A DNA stretch of 64,000 nucleotides from Bradyrhizobiaceae bacterium (GTDB taxonomy: Bacteria > Pseudomonadota > Alphaproteobacteria > Rhizobiales > Aestuariivirgaceae): assembly GCA_947475225.1 (NCBI GenBank), contig CANJMQ010000011.1, positions 1 to 64,000 on the forward strand, written 5' to 3'. Of the stretch, positions 8,113 to 16,395 are shown piece by piece. How positions within the stretch are numbered: position 1 is the stretch's first letter; every line of letters begins with the position of its first letter. Both the position numbers and the translations under genes were made by a program. Under the pieces are notes generated by a model, which saw nothing but the letters and a program-made list of their open reading frames with translations, was not told where the DNA came from and made no database searches.

Positions 8113-9051
8113 ATGACCGTCCAGACCGCAGTCCGTCACAATGCCTTGCTGGGCAAGCCCGTTGCCGAGGAAATCACCCGCAGCGTCTATCAGGGCGTGG
8201 AGGACCTTGCCTCCAAGGGCTGGTCGGTGAAGCTCGTCTCCATCACCATCGGCGATGTTGCCGCCGTCAACCTCTATGTCCGCAACCAGGCGCGCGGCGC
8301 GGACAAGGCCGGCATCATGTTCGAGGAGCGACATCTGCCCGCGACTGTCTCTCGCGTCGAGATGCTGGCCATGCTGCAGGCGCTGAATACCGATCCGCGC
8401 GTCACCGGCGTCATCATCCAGCGCCCCGTCCCGAAGCATCTCGACATCCGCGAGCTGCAGACTGCCGTCCACCCGTTGAAGGACGTGGAAGGCATGCACC
8501 CGGCGTCGATCGGCAACATCGTCTACAGCGACACCTCGCTCGCCCCCTGCACGGCGGCGGCCTCGGTCGAGTTGCTGAAGCGCACCGGCCTCAAGCTTGA
8601 AGGTCTCGAAGTGGTGGTGATCGGCCACTCGGAAATTGTCGGCAAGCCCATCGCCTTCCTGCTGATGGCCGAAGGTGCAACGGTCACCGTCTGCCATCAC
8701 ATGACCAGGAACCTCGCCGTCCACTCGCGCGCCGCGGATGCGATCTTCGTCGCTGTCGGCAGGCCGCGCTTCATCACGCCCAACATGATCAAGCCGGGCT
8801 CCGCCGTCATCGACATCGGCATCAACCAGATCGAGGAGAACGGCAAGAATATCACCGTGGGCGACGTGGACTATGAGGCCTGCGCGGAGACGGCGGGCTG
8901 GATCACGCCCGTGCCGGGCGGCGTCGGTCCCGTCACCGTGGCCATTCTCATGCGCAATGCCTTGACTGCGGCGCAGGCCCAGAAGCGCTATTACGACCAG
9001 GTGTTCGGCGGCAAATCGGACACCTTGGTCAGCGTGGCGCCCGCCGCATGA
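8113..9051 (+). CDS. folD: FolD-like methylenetetrahydrofolate dehydrogenase, divergent paralogue
   Basis: A 312-residue protein from the ATG at 8113, which has AGGAAA 9 bases upstream; a GTG at 8104 lies too close to that site. The FolD fold is clear from GHSEIVGKPIAFLL (NADP loop) and TPVPGGVGPVTVAIL at the C terminus. Key positions differ from FolD. The YVxxK motif is YVRNQ (codon CAG, Gln59), KDVDG is KDVEG, and the usual PCTPxG is PCTAAA. In human FolD, Lys56 at this position is needed for cyclohydrolase activity, so this protein may be dehydrogenase-only or act on another pterin. It overlaps the dehydratase gene by ATGA. Confidence 0.82.
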   Translation: MTVQTAVRHNALLGKPVAEEITRSVYQGVEDLASKGWSVKLVSITIGDVAAVNLYVRNQARGADKAGIMFEERHLPATVSRVEMLAMLQALNTDPRVTGVIIQRPVPKHLDIRELQTAVHPLKDVEGMHPASIGNIVYSDTSLAPCTAAASVELLKRTGLKLEGLEVVVIGHSEIVGKPIAFLLMAEGATVTVCHHMTRNLAVHSRAADAIFVAVGRPRFITPNMIKPGSAVIDIGINQIEENGKNITVGDVDYEACAETAGWITPVPGGVGPVTVAILMRNALTAAQAQKRYYDQVFGGKSDTLVSVAPAA

Positions 9052-9980
9052 TCACGCGAGAGGCCATCACCCGCGCCGCAGCGCGCATCACCAATCACGT
9101 GCGCCGCACGCCCGTCGTCAGCGTGACGGTCGAGGGCGTCGAACTCCCGGTCACGCTCAAGCTCGAGCTGCTGCAGCATGCCGGCAGCTTCAAGTCGCGC
9201 GGCGCCTTCAACACGCTGCTGCAGGCCAGTGTCGGGCCGGGTGGTGTTGCCACGGCGTCCGGTGGCAATCATGGCGCGGCGGTGGCCTATGCATCCAGGC
9301 AGCTTGGTCATCGCGCCAAGATCTTCGTTCCTGAAATCTCCTCACCCGCCAAGGTCGCCCGCATCGCCTCCTATGGCGCCGAGGTGGTGCAGAGGGGTGC
9401 GAATTATTCCGAGGCGCTGGCGTTGTGCGAAGCCTGGGTCGCTGAGAGCGGCGCCACCGGCGTCCACGCCTATGACGCCGAAGCAACGCTCGAAGGACAG
9501 GGTACGCTGGGCCGCGAGCTGGAAGCGCAGGCGCCGGGGCTCGACACGCTGCTGGTCGCGGTGGGGGGTGGCGGTCTCATCGGCGGCATCGCCGCGTGGT
9601 ACCAGTCCGGCGTGAAGATCGTGGGCGTCGAACCTCAGACCTGCAACACGCTGCATGCGGCAATCGCGGCGGGCGAACGCGTGGCGGTCAGGCCCTCGGG
9701 GCTGGCCACCGATTCGCTCGGCGCCAGCACGGTGGGCAAGCTGATGTTCGAGATCGCCAAGGATCACATCGCGCAGGTGACGCTCATCTCCGACGACGAC
9801 ATCCGCAATGCCCAGCGCCACCTGTGGCGAGAGATGCAGCTGGTCACCGAGCCAGGCGGTGCCGCCGCCTTCGCGGCTCTTCTCTCGGGCGCCTACAAGC
9901 CGGAGAAGGACGAGCGCATTGGCGTGGTGGTCTGCGGCGCCAACACCTCGATGGATGTCTTCGGCCAGCTCTTCATCTGA
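9048..9980 (+). CDS. PLP-dependent threonine/serine dehydratase or racemase family protein
   Basis: A 310-residue fold type II PLP enzyme. The Schiff-base lysine is in GSFKSRGAFN (about residue 48), the substrate loop is ASGGNHGAA, and the phosphate-binding glycine loop is VGGGGLIGG. There is no ACT regulatory domain, so it resembles catabolic threonine/serine dehydratase, serine racemase or hydroxyaspartate dehydratase rather than biosynthetic IlvA. It is the last gene of the operon, coupled to folD by ATGA. Its stop overlaps the converging amine oxidase by 8 bases. Confidence 0.85.
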   Translation: MITREAITRAAARITNHVRRTPVVSVTVEGVELPVTLKLELLQHAGSFKSRGAFNTLLQASVGPGGVATASGGNHGAAVAYASRQLGHRAKIFVPEISSPAKVARIASYGAEVVQRGANYSEALALCEAWVAESGATGVHAYDAEATLEGQGTLGRELEAQAPGLDTLLVAVGGGGLIGGIAAWYQSGVKIVGVEPQTCNTLHAAIAAGERVAVRPSGLATDSLGASTVGKLMFEIAKDHIAQVTLISDDDIRNAQRHLWREMQLVTEPGGAAAFAALLSGAYKPEKDERIGVVVCGANTSMDVFGQLFI

Positions 9981-11247
9981 GCTTCAGCACGGCCTCTGCC
10001 GCATCCTCGCCGGAAATCACCGCGCCCTCGAACCAGCCCGCCTGTTCGCGCGCATAGTCGGAGGAGGCGAACGCGATGCGACCTTCCGGCTGCCAGTTTG
10101 CCGCATCAAGCCCTGCCTCATGGCCCGCCAGGGCAGCCACCCATGTGCCGCGCGCGAAGGAATCGTCTACCCAGTCGTGCCAGTCATGCGACAGCACCCG
10201 CGCATCGGGAAACAGCTTCGCCGCCTGGCGCCTTACCCATGCGGGATCGGAAGGATCGTTACCCTCCTGCATCAGCCCGAAACCCACGATGTAGGTGGCG
10301 CCGCCCTCGACCCGCTCGGCGAAGGCGAATTCGATGCCGCTGCCATCACCCGTCACCAGCGTGCCGACGGGAACGCCCTCCGCCCTGATCCACAGCTTGA
10401 AGGAGCGCCCGCCATGGCCCGCTGCCAGCGCGGCAGTCTTCCCGTCGGAGAGCCACGGCGTGAAGCCGATGCCCGGCATCTGGTTGATGCCCAGCGCGAT
10501 AATGCAGGCCTTCGCCCTGTGCCGCCGCGTACCGGCAACCACCTCCACATGCCCGGTTTCCTGAACCACCTGGGTCACTGGATCGTCGAGGATCAGCTCG
10601 GCGCCGGAGCCCGCAATCATGCGCTCCGCAAGCACGCCCATGCCCGGCACCACGGTGTCGGACCAGAACTTGATCATGCCCTCGGCAAGCCCATTGTCAT
10701 AGGCGCAGCTCGCCAGGAATTCGGATGCCGCCACCTTGTCGTGGTCTCCGTTGCCTGACACCGTCCACCAGGCGGAGAACAGGTTGCGTGTCGATTTCGG
10801 GCAGCCCAGCCGGTCGAGATAGGCGGCAAAGGAAACGCCGGTCAGCGCCTCGTTGTTCTCGTTCTCGGTGAGGCCTTTCTTGAGCAGCATCGAATCGGCG
10901 GCCACGCGCGCAATGGCGCGCTCATGCGCCGTCACGTCACCAGGTGCGACAGGGCCACTGCCCCTCACGCCGTCGCGCAGCCACAGCCGGTTGGTCACGG
11001 GGTGGCGCGGGCGCAGTTCGAGGCCGTATTCGGGAACGAGTGCCCGCAGCCGGTTCTGCCATGGCGTGATCCACGCCCCGCCGAATTCGAGCTGCGGCCC
11101 GTCGCCTCCATGGGCCCGTGCGAAACCACGCCCGCCGCAGCGATCGCGCGCCTCGATCACGCGCACCCGCTTGCCAGCCTTGGAGAGCCTGCGGGCAGCG
11201 GCCGCACCTGCCAGCCCTGCACCCACCACGATCACATCCGCATCCAT
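9973..11247 (-). CDS. Flavin monoamine oxidase family FAD-dependent oxidoreductase
   Basis: A 424-residue protein with an N-terminal FAD-binding motif VIVVGAGLAGAAAARRL, an Arg/Gly-rich GG doublet (RCGGRG), and a C-terminal block ending GAVISGEDAAEAVL, typical of the amine oxidase family. It probably oxidises an amine or amino acid; the substrate is unknown. There is no secretion signal. It converges on the dehydratase operon with overlapping 3' ends. A 24-base gap separates its start from the small gene upstream. Confidence 0.85.
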   Translation of the reverse strand: MDADVIVVGAGLAGAAAARRLSKAGKRVRVIEARDRCGGRGFARAHGGDGPQLEFGGAWITPWQNRLRALVPEYGLELRPRHPVTNRLWLRDGVRGSGPVAPGDVTAHERAIARVAADSMLLKKGLTENENNEALTGVSFAAYLDRLGCPKSTRNLFSAWWTVSGNGDHDKVAASEFLASCAYDNGLAEGMIKFWSDTVVPGMGVLAERMIAGSGAELILDDPVTQVVQETGHVEVVAGTRRHRAKACIIALGINQMPGIGFTPWLSDGKTAALAAGHGGRSFKLWIRAEGVPVGTLVTGDGSGIEFAFAERVEGGATYIVGFGLMQEGNDPSDPAWVRRQAAKLFPDARVLSHDWHDWVDDSFARGTWVAALAGHEAGLDAANWQPEGRIAFASSDYAREQAGWFEGAVISGEDAAEAVLKLR

Positions 11248-11271
11248 CGGGCGAGGCTAGCACCTGTCCTT

Positions 11272-11466
11272 TCACATGAACAACCGTCCGGCGACCACCT
11301 GGTAGCGGATGCGCTCGTGTGCCTCGCGCAGCTCCTGCTGCATGCGGTACAGCTCACGCGGTTCCATGGGCGTGTCCGGCCGCTTCAGGCCTGTATTGAG
11401 TTTGCGGGCCACTGCCTTCGCCATGCCGATGGTGGGGAAGAGCAGGTCGAATTTGAGAGAGAACAT
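11272..11466 (-). CDS. Hypothetical small protein (64 aa)
   Basis: The ATG at 11466 is preceded by GGAG about 6 bases upstream. The product begins MFSLKFDLLFPTIGMAKAVA and ends with a charged, probably helical segment, RMQQELREAHERIRYQV. There is no clear signal peptide, transmembrane helix or recognised domain. It lies just upstream of the amine oxidase on the same strand and could be co-transcribed. I do not recognise the family. It could be spurious, but the ribosome binding site and amphipathic character argue for a gene. Confidence 0.5.
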   Translation of the reverse strand: MFSLKFDLLFPTIGMAKAVARKLNTGLKRPDTPMEPRELYRMQQELREAHERIRYQVVAGRLFM

Positions 11467-11797
11467 GCAATGCTCCATCGCGAAAACACGGGCCGTCCCA
11501 TGCGCGTGAACAGATGTGGCTTCGCCGTGTGTGGGCATGCAGGGCGCGAGGCACTGTGCAGACCAGCAAGCCGGCAAAAGATTCAGTGATGTGATGACAG
11601 CGCCTGAAGCGCGAAGGATACGCTATCCGCCTGAGGCCCGAGCCTCAGAGCGGCCCGGAGATCAGCAGCGCGTAAAAGATACTCCCATGGCCGATTCTCC
11701 TCTGTTTGCTTGCGTGTGCAAGCTTGGTAGCATCAAAGCGCAACGCAGGGAAGCACGCGCGACCAAATTGAGCGCGATGTTGCGCGGCTGCAACAGC
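11467..11797. other. Intergenic region, no convincing gene
   Basis: About 330 bases between the small gene and the RNA methyltransferase. Two perfect hairpins are visible: CTGAGGC/GCCTCAG at 11632-11649 and GCTTGC/GCAAGC at 11708-11723. Plus-strand reading frames through it lack a ribosome binding site and family resemblance. It probably holds the terminator of the methyltransferase operon and the promoter of the small gene. Confidence 0.5.
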
Positions 11798-13015
11798 TCA
11801 GCGGGTGAACTGCGCCACGATCTCCACATGCGATGACCATTTGAACTGGTCCACCGCCGTGACCTTGTTCAGCGCGTAGCCGCCACCCACCAGAATCTCG
11901 GCATCACGCGCAAATGTCGCGGCGTCGCAGGACACGGCCACCACCGTCTTCACCTTGCTGCGCGCCAGTTGCCTGGCCTGTGCCTCGGCACCGGCGCGCG
12001 GCGGGTCGAAGACCACGGCGTCGAGTTCCTTCATCTCGTTCGGCACCAACGGCTCGCGGAACAGGTCGCGCGCCGCGGCGGTGATGGGTTTCAAGCCTGA
12101 AGTTACCTTTGCCGCCGCGTTCAGCGCGGCGATTGCCGCGCGGTCATTGTCATAGGCCTCGACGCGGGCGCGCTCGGCGATCCTGAAGGCGAAGGGGCCG
12201 ATACCGCAGAACAGGTCCGCCACACTCTTCGATTTGCCCAGCGCCTCGATCACCAGCCGCGCCAGCGTTTCCTCGCCCAGGGCTGTCGCCTGCAGGAAGC
12301 CGCCGGGCGGCAGCGCCACGCTGGCCTTGCCGATCTGCATCCGTGGCGGCACGGCTGTGGCGATCACCTCGCCATTCACGCTGAGACGCGCGAGATTGAG
12401 GTCCCGCACGAAGCTTGCGAGCTTGGCGTGCTCGGCCTGCGCGAACTTGCGCTCGGCGCGCACACTCACGTCAAGCCCGGTCTGCGTCGACGTCACTGCC
12501 ACGTCGCAGTCGGAGAGCTTGGCGCCGATGGCCCGGCCCATGTCGAAGGCGCGCGCCATGTCGGGTTCGAGAATGGGGCAGCTGGCGATGTCGAGCAGCG
12601 TATGGGTTCGCGCCTCCATGAAGCCTGCCGTGACCACGCCGTCCCTCTTGCGCACATGCAGGCTGGCCCGGCGGCGGCCTGCGCCATGCGCGTCGATGAT
12701 GCCGCTGATCTCGGAGGGCAGGCCGCGTGCCTTCAGCTGTTCGGACACCAACGAGGCTTTCCACGCGCGGTAGGGCTCTTCGCGCCAGTGCTGCAGCTGG
12801 CAGCCGCCACATCGGCCGTAGTAGGCGCAGAACGGCGTCACGCGGTCCGGCGACGCCCGCTCGATGGCGATGAGCGCGAGGCGGTCACCATCGCCCGCCG
12901 CCGTCACCTTTTCGTTCGGCAGTGTGCCCGGCACGAAGACGGTGCGGTCATCGAGCCGCGCCACACCTTCGCCGCGTCGGCCCATGCCCTCGATGTTCAG
13001 CTCAGCCTCAGACAT
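11798..13015 (-). CDS. Class I SAM-dependent RNA methyltransferase, TrmA/RlmD family
   Basis: About 405 residues from the ATG at 13015. An N-terminal TRAM-like segment (GMGRRGEGVARLDDRTVFV) is followed by a cysteine cluster CAYYGRCGGC plus a later Cys (ASCPILEP), the 4Fe-4S pattern of the 5-methyluridine methyltransferases. The SAM site is VADLFCGIGPFA, the substrate motif FDPPRAG, and the catalytic cysteine VAVSCDAATFARD. These enzymes methylate uridine C5 in rRNA or tRNA; the target cannot be assigned. The start overlaps the end of thiamine diphosphokinase by 8 bases. Confidence 0.87.
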   Translation of the reverse strand: MSEAELNIEGMGRRGEGVARLDDRTVFVPGTLPNEKVTAAGDGDRLALIAIERASPDRVTPFCAYYGRCGGCQLQHWREEPYRAWKASLVSEQLKARGLPSEISGIIDAHGAGRRRASLHVRKRDGVVTAGFMEARTHTLLDIASCPILEPDMARAFDMGRAIGAKLSDCDVAVTSTQTGLDVSVRAERKFAQAEHAKLASFVRDLNLARLSVNGEVIATAVPPRMQIGKASVALPPGGFLQATALGEETLARLVIEALGKSKSVADLFCGIGPFAFRIAERARVEAYDNDRAAIAALNAAAKVTSGLKPITAAARDLFREPLVPNEMKELDAVVFDPPRAGAEAQARQLARSKVKTVVAVSCDAATFARDAEILVGGGYALNKVTAVDQFKWSSHVEIVAQFTR

Positions 13016-13649
13016 CGGCGGCCTGCGGCGGATAGGCGATAACGATGCCATGACCGCCCCTCACTGAAATCTCCACAGGTCCAAGCGCCACGTTGGACAG
13101 CGTGAGGGTGGAGCCAACAGGAACGTCGCGGCTGGTGAGAGGCCATTTCACGCCCGCGAGGTCCAGCCCCTGAAGATCCGTGAACGGAATGATGCTGAGG
13201 CGCGTCTCCGCCGGAAGGTCGACATGAAGATGGCCTGCGATCAGCGGCCAGGCCTCCTCCACGCCGCTGGTCAGCAGGCAGGCAATGCCATCGCGCGCAA
13301 TGCGGATGCTCTGGCCGAGCAGGCCCACCGTGTGGTCGGTCTGCCCGCCCAGACCGCCGAGCAGGATGATCTCCGTCGCCCCCCGCCGGATCGCCTCGGC
13401 AACCGCGATGGCGCCGTCGGTCACGTCCTTCTCTGGTGGAAAGGTTTCGCGCGGTACGTCGCGGTATTGCATGGTGAGTTCCGACCCGGCGCTGTCGAAG
13501 TCCCCCACCCAGAGTTCGGGCACGGCATTGAGGGCTGCGGCATGCATCATGCCGCTGTCGGCGGCGATGAGGCGTGCGCCCCGGATCTGGGACTTGAGCC
13601 GCGGCGTCACCGTCAGGTCGCCGCCGAGCAGGATTGCAAAACGTGTCAT
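13008..13649 (-). CDS. Thiamine diphosphokinase
   Basis: A 213-residue protein with ADSGMMHAAAL (substrate Asp), the conserved VGDFDS motif, the PPEKDVTDGAIAVAEAI block and the LGGLGGQTDHTVG signature. It pyrophosphorylates thiamine to TPP in the cytosol. It is divergent from the TPP riboswitch and thiBPQ uptake operon, so imported thiamine would be activated by its neighbour. The riboswitch is not upstream of this gene. The 3' end overlaps the RNA methyltransferase start. Confidence 0.9.
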   Translation of the reverse strand: MTRFAILLGGDLTVTPRLKSQIRGARLIAADSGMMHAAALNAVPELWVGDFDSAGSELTMQYRDVPRETFPPEKDVTDGAIAVAEAIRRGATEIILLGGLGGQTDHTVGLLGQSIRIARDGIACLLTSGVEEAWPLIAGHLHVDLPAETRLSIIPFTDLQGLDLAGVKWPLTSRDVPVGSTLTLSNVALGPVEISVRGGHGIVIAYPPQAADV

Positions 13650-13711
13650 GGCCTGCTTCTAGCAAAAGCCTCTTGCCAGCGCACGCATGAAGCCTTACCT
13701 CTGGATCTGCT

Positions 13712-13800
13712 CTCAACGGGGTGCCGCGTAAGCGGCTGAGACGGGGCTCCTGCCCCGGACCCGCTGAACCTGATCCGGATCATGCCGGCGGAGGGATTGC
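13712..13800 (+). ncRNA. TPP riboswitch aptamer (THI element)
   Basis: The conserved thi-box elements are present in order: GGGGTGCCG at 13718, the CTGAGA motif at 13736-13741, a variable GGGGC/GCCCC stem, then CCGCTGAACCTGATC and CCGGATCATGCCGGCGGAGG. The aptamer lies upstream of thiB and reads in its direction. TPP binding would be expected to repress the thiamine transporter. Confidence 0.95.
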
Positions 13801-13804
13801 GGGC

Positions 13805-13854
13805 GGACATTCCGGAAGGTCATGTCCAAACCTCCATCCAACGGCGAATGGAGG
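13805..13854 (+). promoter_or_regulatory. TPP riboswitch expression platform with Shine-Dalgarno sequestering hairpin
   Basis: Two stems follow the aptamer: GGACAT (13805-13810) with ATGTCC (13822-13827), and CCTCCAT (13831-13837) with ATGGAGG (13848-13854). The second stem contains the GGAGG ribosome binding site of thiB, whose ATG is at 13860. No U-run follows, so control looks translational rather than by termination. Confidence 0.7.
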
Positions 13855-13859
13855 TACTT

Positions 13860-14855
13860 ATGAAGAAGACAACTACAGCCCTGTTCGCGCTCCTCACGCT
13901 CACTGCTCCCGCGATGGCGAAGGATACGCTTACCATCTACACCTATGACAGCTTCGTCGCCGAGTGGGGACCCGGCCCCAAGGTAAAGGAAGCCTTCGAG
14001 AAGACCTGCGACTGCACCATCGAATGGGTGGCGCCGGGCGATGCCGTGGCCATGCTCAACCGCCTGAAGCTCGAGGGCAAGAACACCAAGGCCGACGTGG
14101 TGCTTGGGCTTGATACCAACCTCACCACCGAAGCGGTGAAGACCGGCCTGTTCGCCAAGCATGGCCTTGACGTGAGCCAGGCGAAGACGCCCGTTGCGTG
14201 GACGGATGAATACTTCATGCCCTTCGACTATGGCTATTTCGCCGTGGTCTATGACAGCCAGACCCTGAAGGATCCGCCCAAGTCGCTGGACGAGCTGGTC
14301 AACGGCGATCCTTCCCAGAAGATTGTGCTGGAAGATCCGCGCTCCTCCACGCCGGGCCTCGGCTTCCTCCTGTGGATGAAGCAGGTCTATGGCGACAAGG
14401 CAGCGGATGCCTGGAAGAAGCTGGAGCCGCGCATCCTCACCGTGGCGCCCGGCTGGTCCGAGGCCTATGCGCTGTTCACCAAGGGCGAGGCGCCGATGGT
14501 GCTGTCCTACACCACGTCTCCCGCCTACCACGTGATCGCCGAGAACACCGACCGCTACAAGGCCGCCGCCTTCGCGGAAGGCCATTACATGCAGGTGGAA
14601 GTCGGTGGCCTCGTCGAAGGCAGCCAGCACAGGGAGCTGGCGCAGAAGTTCCTCTCCTTCATGATGCAGCCCGGCTTCCAGGACCAGATTCCGACCAACA
14701 ACTGGATGTTCCCGGCGGGTGCCATCTCTGCCCCGTTGCCCGCGGCTTTCGACCAGCTGGTGAAGCCTTCCAAGACGCTGCTCTATTCGCCGGACGAGGT
14801 GGACCAGAACCGCCGCGCCTGGATCGACGAGTGGCTGAACGCCACGGCCAAGTGA
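13860..14855 (+). CDS. thiB: Thiamine ABC transporter substrate-binding protein
   Basis: A 331-residue periplasmic protein. Residues 1-20 are a Sec signal ending APAMA, followed by [20 protein letters not shown], the TbpA/ThiB start. Blocks [10 protein letters not shown] and [12 protein letters not shown] follow the family. The ATG at 13860 is 5 bases after GGAGG, which sits in the riboswitch hairpin. It delivers thiamine to ThiPQ and heads the operon. Confidence 0.93.
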   Translation: MKKTTTALFALLTLTAPAMAKDTLTIYTYDSFVAEWGPGPKVKEAFEKTCDCTIEWVAPGDAVAMLNRLKLEGKNTKADVVLGLDTNLTTEAVKTGLFAKHGLDVSQAKTPVAWTDEYFMPFDYGYFAVVYDSQTLKDPPKSLDELVNGDPSQKIVLEDPRSSTPGLGFLLWMKQVYGDKAADAWKKLEPRILTVAPGWSEAYALFTKGEAPMVLSYTTSPAYHVIAENTDRYKAAAFAEGHYMQVEVGGLVEGSQHRELAQKFLSFMMQPGFQDQIPTNNWMFPAGAISAPLPAAFDQLVKPSKTLLYSPDEVDQNRRAWIDEWLNATAK

Positions 14856-14865
14856 CCGGGGCAAC

Positions 14866-16395
14866 GTGATCGCCTACCGACCATCGCGAGCGCCGGGTTA
14901 CGCGGCGCTCGCCCTTCTCGGCCTCGCCCTTGCGGCGGGTTTCCTCCCCGTGCTGCGCCTCGGCGCGGAGCAGGGGCTCTCCGGCCTTGATCCCTACGTC
15001 TTCCGCGTGCTGCGCTTCACGCTGCTGCAGGCCGGGCTGTCAACGATCCTGTCACTCGCGCTCGGCCTGCCGCTGGCCCGCGCGCTGGCGCGGCAATCCG
15101 CCTTTCCCGGCCGCGCACTGCTGCTCAGGCTCCTCAATCTGCCGCTGGCACTGCCGGCCATTGTTGTTATCATCAGCATCATCGAGGTCTATGGCGCGAA
15201 GGGCTGGCTCGGTGGCATCTTCGATATCTATGGCCTGCAGGGCATCCTGCTTGCACATGTCTTCTTCAACGTGCCGCTCGCCGCGCGCCTGATCCTTTCG
15301 GACCTCGAGCGCATTCCGGCTGAAAGCTGGAAGCTCGCGGCCCAGCTGGACCTTCCTTCACTCGCCATCTGGCGACTTGTCGAATGGCCGGCGGTCAGGA
15401 GCGGCATCGCGGGTGCGGCACTCCTCATCTTCCTGCTCTGCGCGTCAAGCTTCGCTGTGGTGCTCACCTTGGGTGGTGGTCCGCGCGCCACCACGCTGGA
15501 GGTGGCGATCTACCAGTCGCTGCGCTCTGATTTCGATCCGCAGCGCGCCGCCATGCTGGCGCTGGTGCAGCTGGCGCTCTGCGCCACGCTGGCGCTCGTC
15601 GCGCAGGCCTGGGGCGGGCTCGGCGTCAGCTGGCCGGCGCTCCGCCTGCAGCCGAAGCGCTATGACGGCCAGTCCGCCATGGCGCGGCTCGTCGATGGCG
15701 GCGTGGTGCTGCTGGCGCTTCTGCTGCTCGTGCCGCCGCTGGTGGCGCTCGTCGCGGCGGGGCTGTTCCACATCATGCCTTCGGCCCTTCTGCTGCGCGC
15801 CCTGCTGACCAGCCTCGCGCTGGGCTCTGCCAGTGCTGCGCTCGCCTTCGCCGTCACCTGGCCTCTCGCTGCCTTGGCGGTGCGCAGCGGCGCATGGCGG
15901 AAGATCGCTTCCATCGCCGTGCTCACCTCGTGGATCGTGCCGCCTGCCGCGCTGGCCACCGGCTGGTTCATCAGCCTCATCGCCTATGCGGGTCTTTCAG
16001 GGCTTGCGGCTTTCCTGGTCATCGCCATGAATGCGCTGATGTCGCTGCCCTTCGTCGCCCGCGTGCTGATGCCTGCGCTTGCCCAGTCGGCGGAGGCGCA
16101 TGACCAGCTGTGCCTCAGCCTCGGCCTCTCTGGCTGGAGCCGCTTCCGGCTGGTGGAGCTGCCGGTCATGAAGCGGGCGATCGGCCTCAGCCTCATCATG
16201 GCGCTGATCCTGTCATTGGGTGACCTCACCGCCATCTCGCTGTTCGGCACGCAAGGTTTCGTGACGCTTCCGGCGCTGATCTACCGCCAGATGGGCAGCT
16301 ACCGCTTCGACGAGGCGATCGGCACCGCGCTGGTGCTGAGCGCCCTGGTGCTCGCCTTCTCCACCCTCGCCGAGCGCTGGAGCGACCAGCGATGA
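14866..16395 (+). CDS. thiP: Thiamine/thiamine pyrophosphate ABC transporter permease
   Basis: A 509-residue inner-membrane protein made of two homologous permease halves, each with about six transmembrane segments. Each half carries an EAA-type loop that contacts the ATPase: one around PAESWKLAAQLDLPSLAIWR, the other around EAHDQLCLSLGLSGWSRFR. The fused two-half architecture is typical of ThiP. The GTG start at 14866 is 10 bases after the thiB stop. The 3' end overlaps thiQ by ATGA. Confidence 0.92.
   Translation: MIAYRPSRAPGYAALALLGLALAAGFLPVLRLGAEQGLSGLDPYVFRVLRFTLLQAGLSTILSLALGLPLARALARQSAFPGRALLLRLLNLPLALPAIVVIISIIEVYGAKGWLGGIFDIYGLQGILLAHVFFNVPLAARLILSDLERIPAESWKLAAQLDLPSLAIWRLVEWPAVRSGIAGAALLIFLLCASSFAVVLTLGGGPRATTLEVAIYQSLRSDFDPQRAAMLALVQLALCATLALVAQAWGGLGVSWPALRLQPKRYDGQSAMARLVDGGVVLLALLLLVPPLVALVAAGLFHIMPSALLLRALLTSLALGSASAALAFAVTWPLAALAVRSGAWRKIASIAVLTSWIVPPAALATGWFISLIAYAGLSGLAAFLVIAMNALMSLPFVARVLMPALAQSAEAHDQLCLSLGLSGWSRFRLVELPVMKRAIGLSLIMALILSLGDLTAISLFGTQGFVTLPALIYRQMGSYRFDEAIGTALVLSALVLAFSTLAERWSDQR

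Noticed and set aside
11516-11836. 106-codon plus-strand frame in the gap before the RNA methyltransferase
   Set aside because: No ribosome binding site or domain, and it runs into the antisense of the methyltransferase.
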